A stretch of 5,384 bases of DNA from JBDNBY01 sp039767595 (GTDB lineage: Bacteria; Pseudomonadota; Alphaproteobacteria; Rhodobacterales; Rhodobacteraceae), in assembly GCA_039767595.1 (NCBI GenBank), contig JBDNBY010000088.1, positions 1-5,384 of the forward strand. The letters run 5' to 3'. Positions 1 to 4,869 of this stretch are shown piece after piece (position 1 is the first letter of the stretch; every line of letters starts with the position of its first letter). Made by a program: the position numbers and the translations under genes. Under the pieces are notes generated by a model. The model was given only the letters and a program-made list of their open reading frames with translations. It made no database searches and was not told the DNA's origin.

Positions 1-26
1 AGTAGCGTGGTCTCGGAGAGAGAGGG

Positions 27-2228
27 TTAAAGTCGGGCTTTAAGCTGGTCTGCCGCCAATTGAGCGATGCCTTTGACTTGTTCAGGGATAACATAACACT
101 CGTCGTAATGCCCCTCTTTGGCGGCGCGTTCGAATTCATTGAGCAATCGCTGTGCCGAAGAAGCACCCACTGTAGCGGCGACACCGGCGGCTTTGTGGGC
201 CGCTTGCGCCGCACCTTGCCAGTCGGCCTCGCTCATTTTGTGTTCCATGGTGGCGACGGCATCTTGGCATTCTTCTACGAATTGGTCGACGTAGCCACCC
301 AATGACTCGCGGTCCAAAATTTCCAACAGGCTGTCAATGACATCCACGTCAATGAGGTGCTCTGACATCTGGGCGTCTCCTTCGTCTTCGTCTTTGATCA
401 TCATGGTGCTGCGCACAATAGAGTTTGCTTGCAAATTCGCGCGATAGAGCACCGCGCGAATAATGTTTTTACGGATCGGTTTTACAATCACATCATCCAT
501 ACCCGACGCGAGGAATGTATCAATTTCATCTGGCAAAGCATGTGCCGTAACCCCAATAATTGGGACTTGTTGATTGGGGCCAGCGGTGCGAATGAGTTCT
601 GTCGCGCTCATTCCGTCGAGGTTGGGCATCGAAATATCCATGAGCACGGCATCATAGCGTTCGGTCGCGGCAAGCTTTGCAGCCTCACGGCCGTCTGGTG
701 CTTCGTGGACGGTGTGGCCCTCGACTTCGAGGATCTCGCGGAGGACTTCGCGGTTCACGCGGTTATCTTCGGCGATCAAAATGCGCATCGGTTGTGAGAC
801 CGTCTCTTCGGCTTGTTGCTTGGACTGGATCTCGGTTTCGATGGTGGTCTTGCTCTTGGGCTTTTTGACAGCCACAGGCAATTTCACTACAAGCTCGAAC
901 ACACTGCCATCACAGACGGCGCTATCGACACGGATCATACCGCCCATCGCTTTGGCCGCGCGCTGTGCAATTCCAAGCCCCAAGCCAGAGCCTTTGCACA
1001 CACGGGTATATGATGTCTCAAGCGCTTCAAACGTCTCAAAGATTTGATTGAGGTTCTTGCGCTCAATCCCAATGCCATTGTCGCGCACGCCGACGGTCAA
1101 TTCGACTAGTCCGGTGTCATTATCCAAGGTGGCCCGCAATTCGACATTAATCTGGCCCTGTTCCGTGAATTTGACAGCGTTTGAAATAAAGTGCTGCACG
1201 ACATAGCGATATAGGTTTTCATGGCCCATCACGTACGGGATTGGCGTAGACGGGCGGGACACCGCGATGATGTTCCCCCGCTGCTCGGCGCACGGCATTG
1301 CATCTTCGACCAAGGATTTCGCAATCTCAAGTGGGGCAAAGGGACGGGAGGGACCATCGGAATATTCAGGCGATGACAGCCGTGTTAATTCCAGAATATT
1401 GGTCACTTGGCTCAATGCAGTCGCACCGCAATTATCGATGATCCCTGTGAGCCATTCTTGCCGGTCGTCTAAATGAGTTGTTTCGCGCAACAGCTCAACA
1501 CCGGCGATGATCCCATTGAGCGGCGTGCGCAGCTCATGGCTCATGACAGCGAGAAACTTGGCCTTAATGGAATCGTCATCGTCTGTGTCTTGCACGGAAA
1601 TAGGCACTAAGCCATGCTCGTTGTGAACCACGGCTTTCTCTTTGGCGGGATCCAAAAATGCCAAAACAGCGCGGCGCCCGCTTCCTGAGCTCAGGGCTGC
1701 TAGGATCAAAGTCGCCGGCAGGATGCGGCCAATTGTCGTGTTAAGCTCGATGCCAAGTGACGCAACACCCACTGTCGATCCGCTATAGAGGGCAGCGATC
1801 GTTTCTTCGATTTCTACGCGCTTGGAGGGGGCCGCGACTAAATTTGGCAATTTTCCTGTTTGGACAGCGCCATGTTCTTCTAACTGTTGCGCTGCCAAAT
1901 TCCGCTCAATAATCACACCATTATGCTCGACATTGAACGCCGGAATAGGAGCTGCAGTGACGATATGCGCTACAGAATTGGAAAATGCTAATTTCTCAAA
2001 TTGACCCGAGCTTTGAACCGTGAGGTATCTCACCAATTGAAACCCAATCGGTACGATTGCCGCCAGTGTCACAAAGATAAACGCAACCACACCACCATTG
2101 CCGACCTCACGGGCCGCGGGAATAAACAAAAAAACAAGCGCCGCCCCGATCAAAATACCAGGAACCACAATCCCAAACGTAATGTTTACATGAGATAGCG
2201 TCGAGTGAGCCTTGTTCGTACGAGCCAA
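27..2228 (-). CDS. Membrane-bound hybrid sensor histidine kinase (PAS-HisKA-HATPase-REC-HPt)
   Basis: Tripartite sensor kinase of a multistep phosphorelay, 733 residues. Seen: two hydrophobic helices at about residues 16-37 and 46-66 with almost no periplasmic loop, so sensing is probably within the membrane or cytoplasmic; a PAS-like region at about 78-195; HisKA with HELRTPLNG and phospho-acceptor His231; HATPase with N box Asn350, G1 box DNGIGI (Asp383) and G2 box GSGLGL (413-418); a receiver at about 481-595 with acid pocket Glu487/Asp488, phospho-acceptor Asp531, Thr561 and Lys583; a C-terminal HPt domain at about 628-733 with His678. All key residues are present, so it should be active. 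The start is TTG: an in-frame TGA lies only five codons upstream and GAGAGG sits 8 bases before it. It is divergent from a LuxR-type response regulator at 2567, which is its likely final target (inference). The signal sensed is unknown. Confidence 0.93.
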   Translation of the reverse strand: MARTNKAHSTLSHVNITFGIVVPGILIGAALVFLFIPAAREVGNGGVVAFIFVTLAAIVPIGFQLVRYLTVQSSGQFEKLAFSNSVAHIVTAAPIPAFNVEHNGVIIERNLAAQQLEEHGAVQTGKLPNLVAAPSKRVEIEETIAALYSGSTVGVASLGIELNTTIGRILPATLILAALSSGSGRRAVLAFLDPAKEKAVVHNEHGLVPISVQDTDDDDSIKAKFLAVMSHELRTPLNGIIAGVELLRETTHLDDRQEWLTGIIDNCGATALSQVTNILELTRLSSPEYSDGPSRPFAPLEIAKSLVEDAMPCAEQRGNIIAVSRPSTPIPYVMGHENLYRYVVQHFISNAVKFTEQGQINVELRATLDNDTGLVELTVGVRDNGIGIERKNLNQIFETFEALETSYTRVCKGSGLGLGIAQRAAKAMGGMIRVDSAVCDGSVFELVVKLPVAVKKPKSKTTIETEIQSKQQAEETVSQPMRILIAEDNRVNREVLREILEVEGHTVHEAPDGREAAKLAATERYDAVLMDISMPNLDGMSATELIRTAGPNQQVPIIGVTAHALPDEIDTFLASGMDDVIVKPIRKNIIRAVLYRANLQANSIVRSTMMIKDEDEGDAQMSEHLIDVDVIDSLLEILDRESLGGYVDQFVEECQDAVATMEHKMSEADWQGAAQAAHKAAGVAATVGASSAQRLLNEFERAAKEGHYDECYVIPEQVKGIAQLAADQLKARL

Positions 2229-2236
2229 AATAAATA

Positions 2237-2242
2237 CCTCTC
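2237..2242 (-). promoter_or_regulatory. Ribosome binding site deciding the TTG start of the hybrid kinase
   Basis: On the minus strand GAGAGG lies 8 bases before the TTG at 2228-2226. The in-frame TGA overlaps the first bases of this motif, so no earlier ATG or GTG start is possible. The next in-frame ATG is at residue 229, inside HisKA, and would remove the sensor part. Confidence 0.6.
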
Positions 2243-2436
2243 AATGTGCAATCATACTCAAGGAGTCTGATACGAATTTCCCACCAACAAACGACCTACG
2301 CTGTTGGTATGTTATAGTTCAATCTATACCACTTAAAAGAGAGCCTTAATCAACCATAGCGTATAATATTCCGACAATTCGAGCATATACATACTCTTAA
2401 TGTAACTAATACAACTATTTAGACATGTTACCGCCC

Positions 2437-2525
2437 AGTCAGGTTATATTTATGATGTTATTTATAATCATTTGGTATTATGCTATTCTGAAAGAATAGG
2501 GTATATTGTAGCGTATAGCCTGACT
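2437..2525. repeat. Long-armed inverted repeat upstream of the response regulator
   Basis: AGTCAGGTTATA at 2437-2448 is the reverse complement of TATAGCCTGACT at 2514-2525 at 11 of 12 positions. The single mismatch becomes a G-U pair in RNA, so all 12 positions could pair in a transcript. The arms enclose 65 bases that include the palindrome at 2483-2499. The right arm ends 41 bases before the regulator's start codon. It could be a pair of operator half-regions, or the base of a leader RNA structure. Confidence 0.5.
2483..2499. promoter_or_regulatory. Perfect 17-base palindrome, candidate operator
   Basis: CTATTCT-GAA-AGAATAG: seven-base arms match perfectly around a three-base centre. It lies 67 bases before the response regulator start and inside the longer inverted repeat. 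Size and symmetry fit a dimeric DNA-binding protein such as a NarL/LuxR-type regulator, but the sequence is not one I recognise as a known site. Confidence 0.4.
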
Positions 2526-2566
2526 AGACAAAGAAGGTTACAAAAGCAGTGAGTAACGAGGCTTAA

Positions 2567-3199
2567 ATGGATATTCAAGACAGCAAGATAAACGTTTTGA
2601 TCGCAGATGATCATGGAATGATACTCGATATCCTTTCGATGTATTTATCCGCGCAAAATGATATCGCAGTGAAAACAGCCAATGACGTAGACGCAGCTAT
2701 GGATATTTTGGAATCTGACGCGCTAATCGACGTGATTTTGTTGGATTACAATATGCCTGGCATGAACGGCCTACAGGGCTTTGCACGCGTTTACAAAGCA
2801 AACGATGAGAAACCTGTCGCGATTTTGACAGGTCAGCCCACGCGGCGCATGCTCGATGATGCGCTTGAGGTGGGTGCATCAGGTATTCTCCCTAAAACCA
2901 TGCCAGCGCGCAGTCTGGCCAATGCTATTCGATTCATCCACGCAGGTGAAACGTTCATGCCGCTCAGCCTGATGCGCGATGAAATGAACTCTCAATCAAC
3001 GAATTCCGGCCCACTGAGCGCGCGTGAAATGACTGTTTTGAATTTCTTGGGCGAAGGGAAGCAGAACAAAGCAATCGCAAACCTTCTTGATTTATCAGAA
3101 GCTACAATCAAGATGCATGTGAAATCCATTTGTAAAAAACTCGATGCCGACAACCGGACACACGCGGTGGTCAATGCGCGAGATATGGGTCTGATTTAA
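2567..3199 (+). CDS. NarL/LuxR-family response regulator
   Basis: Two-domain transcription factor of 210 residues, a usual length for the family. Seen: an N-terminal receiver at about residues 8-126 with acid pocket Asp14/Asp15, phospho-acceptor Asp60 in LLDYNMPG, switch Thr88 and conserved Lys110 in LPK; then a LuxR-type helix-turn-helix at about 149-207, opening with LSAREMTVL and containing the recognition-helix pattern SEATIKMHVKSI. The complete phospho-site predicts control by phosphorylation, most plausibly by the divergent hybrid kinase through its HPt domain (inference from gene pairing). The ATG is preceded directly by an in-frame TAA, and ACGAGG lies 5 bases upstream, so the start is secure. 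The TAA stop lies inside a hairpin that faces a convergent sigma factor remnant. Its targets are unknown; self-regulation through the palindromes upstream is possible. Confidence 0.93.
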   Translation: MDIQDSKINVLIADDHGMILDILSMYLSAQNDIAVKTANDVDAAMDILESDALIDVILLDYNMPGMNGLQGFARVYKANDEKPVAILTGQPTRRMLDDALEVGASGILPKTMPARSLANAIRFIHAGETFMPLSLMRDEMNSQSTNSGPLSAREMTVLNFLGEGKQNKAIANLLDLSEATIKMHVKSICKKLDADNRTHAVVNARDMGLI

Positions 3200-3217
3200 T
3201 CTAATAAATCAGAGCCC
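3187..3217. terminator. Hairpin between convergent genes, probable terminator
   Basis: TCTGATTTA (3190-3198) pairs perfectly with TAAATCAGA (3205-3213) around the loop ATCTAA. Allowing one bulged G at 3214, GGG at 3187-3189 also pairs with CCC at 3215-3217, giving a 12-pair stem. The response regulator's TAA stop (3197-3199) lies at the top of the stem. No clean T tract follows on either strand, so efficiency is uncertain; it could serve both strands. Confidence 0.5.
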
Positions 3218-3219
3218 TC

Positions 3220-3501
3220 TTATGCCAATTCTGGATCGTTGGTCACCTCTTTGATAAAGCCGCGCAATCGTTCGGTCGTGGCTTTTTTGATTTGCGAGAC
3301 GCGGCCCATGGTAACATCCAAAGTAGCCGCGACTTCATAGACGTTGAGCTCTTGGACATAGTAAAGTTGAAGCACAAGGGCCTCGCGTTGAGGCAATTTT
3401 GTCAATGCGCGTTTCAACAAAGTTTTCATTTCAGATTGTAATGTCTGACCCTCGGGTGAAAAGTTATGATCTTGGAACAGTACGTTGTGGTCTGAATACA
3501 C
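3220..3501 (-). CDS. FliA C-terminal fragment (sigma region 4)
   Basis: 93 residues if begun at the GTG at 3501, otherwise simply the rear part of the split sigma factor. Residues about 35-81 form a well-preserved region 4: LPQREALVLQLYY, then ELNVYEVAATLDV and GRVSQIKKATTERLRG, the helix-turn-helix that contacts the -35 element in this family. The GTG lies one base past the stop of the front fragment, so translational restart could in principle yield a lone region 4, but there is no separate ribosome binding site and this is probably just the broken gene. It ends in TAA 21 bases from the convergent response regulator's stop. Confidence 0.55.
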   Translation of the reverse strand: MYSDHNVLFQDHNFSPEGQTLQSEMKTLLKRALTKLPQREALVLQLYYVQELNVYEVAATLDVTMGRVSQIKKATTERLRGFIKEVTNDPELA

Positions 3502-3502
3502 T

Positions 3503-3898
3503 TCATCCAGAGATTGAAACCTTTAACCTGTCGGCAATTTCCTTGGGCTCTGCATTACGTTTCACCTCGCTTTCCAGCACGAGGATCGTCTGCTTCACCT
3601 TTTGTTGCATAGAGATCGTCGCGCGGCACAAATTTGAATTGCAGCGCAGAAAATAAATGATAGAGCCGCGAATACGAATGGCCGCATAGGCGGAAAAGGC
3701 GACCCCTTCGCGGGTGCTATAACGCTGCGACGCATCGACAAGCCTACGGTAGTCGGCCTGCAAGATATCCTCAATTTCGACAAAATGTCCGACACGCCCA
3801 TGGAAATGCCATGCAAGGCGCCGCACCAGAGGCATGTTGTCTGTCACTAATGTCTCAGGACGATTTTGCTGTTTGGCATATGTTTGTGGTCCCATCAT
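3503..3898 (-). CDS. FliA N-terminal fragment (sigma regions 2 to 3)
   Basis: 131-residue open frame, the front part of the split sigma factor. Residues about 20-100 match sigma-28 region 2 in layout: NMPLVRRLAW, then VEIEDILQ, then RYSTREGVAFSAYAAIRIRG, then SNLCRATISMQQKV entering region 3. Unexpected residues include DYRR at 49-52, where a small residue followed by a hydrophobic stretch is usual, and YFLRC at 82-86, where acidic and basic residues are usual. These suggest relaxed selection. Two adjacent ATG codons could start it (3898 or 3895), with only a weak GCGAG upstream. The first ATG overlaps the stop of the preceding gene remnant. Lacking region 4, the product should not recognise promoters alone. 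Confidence 0.6.
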   Translation of the reverse strand: MMGPQTYAKQQNRPETLVTDNMPLVRRLAWHFHGRVGHFVEIEDILQADYRRLVDASQRYSTREGVAFSAYAAIRIRGSIIYFLRCNSNLCRATISMQQKVKQTILVLESEVKRNAEPKEIADRLKVSISG

Positions 3899-4260
3899 GA
3901 GGTACTCGCTTTATCTTGGATTCGCGCAATATAGGAAATGCGGTCAAAGCTTTTGGCGCGGGGGCGCGGCTGGGTGGCTGAGAGGATCGCTCAGGTGATG
4001 GCTCAGCGCGTGATGCAGCCATGGCCCGCGGTCACGGCGGCGGCGCTGAGGCCGCAGCCTCATGAGGGTCATCAAATAACCAAGCCTGCTCCCAGCCAGA
4101 AATATCCTGTGGTGAAATGATCCGCTACGGATCCAAAATCACCAACCCACAGGCCGCAAAAGATAAGCGCAACCGGTGCGCGACGCAGACCGCTAATTCC
4201 TCTGCACTTGGGGACCATTGATCGAGCTGCGTAAAGGCAACATGCGCAGCGCGGGTCTAG
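3895..4260 (-). pseudogene. Decayed gene end upstream of fliA, possibly FlhF-like GTPase
   Basis: No intact frame spans this stretch, but protein-like sequence can be read on the minus strand. From 4260 the frame gives AAHVAFTQLDQWSPSAEELA and then RLRLSFAACGLVILDP, stopped by TAG at 4127-4125. It goes on with ISGWEQAWLFDDPHEA, stopped by TGA at 4034-4032. A different frame, open from 3990, reads AKSFDRISYIARIQDKASTS and ends in a TGA that overlaps the fliA ATG, typical of neighbouring genes in one operon. TQLD followed by a hydrophobic strand and a glycine resembles the TKLD (G4) motif and closing loop of SRP-type GTPases such as FlhF, often found next to fliA. That identity is a weak inference; that it is a broken gene is better supported. 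Its 5' part is missing and is replaced by the IS remnant. Confidence 0.4.
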
Positions 4261-4490
4261 TGATGTGTCTACGGTCAGAACCTTTGGGACATATTTGTTG
4301 AATTGATTGAGGAGGATTTCTGGTTCATCGTAACCTTCATGGAGTGAAGATGAGCAATAAATCCGTTGGCAGCAAAGAAGCTAAAGATAAGTTGGTTAAA
4401 AACATCCGCCGCAAGACGGCGCGGAAGTATTCGGCTGAGGAAAAAATCCGCATTGTTTTGGCCGATCTTCGTGGCGAAGAAAGCGTTAAA
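4261..4490 (+). mobile_element. IS3-family insertion sequence remnant, left part only
   Basis: The interval holds the start of an IS3-type orfA and about 89 bases before it. A plausible left end is TGATGTGTCTAC at 4261: it begins with TG as IS3 ends usually do, and it lies where the flanking remnant reading stops. The right end, the rest of orfA and all of orfB are missing. The element breaks off inside orfA at about 4488-4492, where the sequence passes straight into another gene. Because only one end is present, the inverted repeat cannot be checked and the left border is approximate. Confidence 0.55.
4350..4490 (+). pseudogene. Truncated IS3-family transposase OrfA
   Basis: The first about 46-47 codons of an IS3-type OrfA, the small helix-turn-helix protein encoded upstream of and partly fused to the transposase. 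Residues 18-45, with KNIRRKT, KYSAEEKIRIVL and LRGEES, match the conserved opening of this family, in which the helix-turn-helix (usually entered through a Cys-Arg-Arg-containing stretch) follows directly. Here it is lost after ESV. The ATG at 4350 has GGAG five bases upstream. The open frame runs on to 4610, but that tail is antisense to a neighbouring gene and is not transposase. It cannot be functional. Confidence 0.7.
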
Positions 4491-4759
4491 ATGGCCTCAT
4501 TGGATTGGGTGATGGTCGTAGTGACATCGTCCCCCGTCACGCGGAGCGCCTGTAAATCGACATCCTCCATACGCGAGGCGGATAGATCATATTCACCGCG
4601 GCCCACATAATAAAATGTATTTGAAAATTCCTCGACAACATACAACGAGCGGGTCCGCTCGGACACCGTGACAACCGTATCCCCATAAACGAGAAAGTCC
4701 GTCACCCCATCAAATGCGCCGTTTGTTGCCTTGAGCACTCGCGTTTTGTTAACTTGCAT
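4491..4759 (-). pseudogene. 5' remnant of an unidentified gene cut by the IS junction
   Basis: I do not recognise this gene. It starts MQVNKTRVLK at an ATG at 4759 with a strong ribosome binding site, AGAGGTG, four bases upstream, so the start is real. About 89 native residues remain, rich in Val, Thr, Asp and aromatic residues, with no signal peptide or membrane helix. Two stretches look alike in style, GVTDFLVYGDTVVTVSE (about 18-34) and DVDLQALRVTGDDVTTTITQ (about 66-85), as in beta-propeller blades where short strands follow a Gly-Asp turn; this is only a suggestion. After residue 89 the frame continues to 4337, but that tail is the antisense of the IS3 orfA. The gene is truncated, and a chimeric protein of about 140 residues could still be made. 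It lies 110 bases downstream of hemY on the same strand. Confidence 0.5.
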
Positions 4760-4763
4760 GGTT

Positions 4764-4781
4764 CACCTCTTAATATGAGGT
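4764..4781 (-). promoter_or_regulatory. Strong ribosome binding site with an overlapping small inverted repeat
   Basis: On the minus strand AGAGGTG (4770-4764) lies four bases before the ATG at 4759. Its GAGGT (4769-4765) could pair with ACCTC (4781-4777) just upstream across a seven-base loop, which would hide the site in the RNA. Five pairs is short, so the hairpin is tentative; the ribosome binding site itself is clear. Confidence 0.45.
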
Positions 4782-4869
4782 CAACCTTTCTTAACAGCGC
4801 GTTTACATCTTAGCGCAGATCGAGCAGAAATGCGATTTTTCCAGACAATTTGATCCGGTTAACTTGCGC
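4782..4869. other. Spacer between hemY and the truncated gene
   Basis: Non-coding. I see no hairpin with a T tract after hemY, so no clear terminator. The 10-mer GTTAACTTGC occurs both at 4748-4757 (over the start of the truncated gene) and at 4858-4867, just before the hemY stop on the plus-strand map. This may be chance. A promoter for the truncated gene could lie here, but I cannot place one. Confidence 0.3.

Larger units (their letters stand above)
2229..2566. promoter_or_regulatory. AT-rich divergent promoter region between kinase and response regulator
   Basis: These 338 bases separate the two divergent start codons and are visibly richer in A and T than the flanking genes. They hold no convincing gene. 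They contain a perfect palindrome (2483-2499), a longer inverted repeat (2437-2448 with 2514-2525), a direct repeat TAGCGTATA (2357-2365 and 2509-2517), a small inverted repeat TATAG/CTATA (2313-2317 and 2324-2328), and a perfect TATAAT at 2362-2367. I could not pair that TATAAT with a good -35 box, so I do not assign specific promoters. Both genes must have their promoters here, and the repeats suggest protein binding, perhaps by the NarL/LuxR-type regulator itself (inference). Confidence 0.6.
3220..3898 (-). pseudogene. fliA: Flagellar sigma factor FliA (sigma-28 type), split by frameshift
   Basis: Remnant of a sigma-70-family factor of the FliA type, which in intact form directs RNA polymerase to late flagellar promoters. 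The upstream frame (3898 to 3503) encodes region 2 and the start of region 3. The downstream frame (3501 to 3220) encodes region 4. The first frame ends in TGA at 3505-3503 just after KVSISG. The second frame is open from about 3523 and reads SLDEVYSDH, a continuation expected of a FliA linker. The join therefore falls within about 3503-3525. Either two bases were lost from a short CT run, or a larger deletion occurred; the linker between regions 3 and 4 looks short against FliA proteins as I recall them, which favours a deletion. Region 2 also carries unusual residues. A full-length product is not expected. The FliA assignment is firm at family level. Confidence 0.8.

Noticed and set aside
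1..26. Terminator or gene end left of the kinase
   Set aside because: Only 26 bases with a GA-rich run and no hairpin visible; too little sequence to call anything.
60..2198. Several plus-strand open frames of 60-122 codons opposite the hybrid kinase (for example 429-797 and 712-1047)
   Set aside because: They lie fully antisense to a gene with clear domain structure, show no family motifs, and have composition expected from the opposite strand of a real gene.
2362..2367. Perfect TATAAT as a sigma-70 -10 box
   Set aside because: No reasonable -35 hexamer at 16-18 bases upstream on the plus strand, and AT-rich DNA yields this hexamer by chance. Kept only as part of the repeat description.
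2402..2431. GTAAC/GTTAC short inverted repeat
   Set aside because: Five-base arms 20 bases apart are expected by chance in this composition.
3399..3656. Plus-strand open frame of 85 codons across the fliA frameshift
   Set aside because: It is antisense to both sigma factor halves, and its opening lies over the conserved region 4 segment.
3938..4120. Plus-strand open frame of 60 codons in the decayed region
   Set aside because: No recognisable motif and no good ribosome binding site. The minus strand of the same stretch carries the better, protein-like remnant.
4344..4610. Plus-strand frame of 88 codons taken as a complete transposase protein
   Set aside because: Only the first about 47 codons after the ATG at 4350 are transposase-like; the rest is the opposite strand of the truncated gene starting at 4759. 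The GTG at 4344 lies over the GGAG ribosome binding motif, so ATG 4350 is preferred.
4748..4867. Direct repeat GTTAACTTGC (4748-4757 and 4858-4867) as an insertion target duplication
   Set aside because: The copies do not flank a mobile element and 10 bases is longer than the 3-5 base duplications usual for IS3. It is probably chance.
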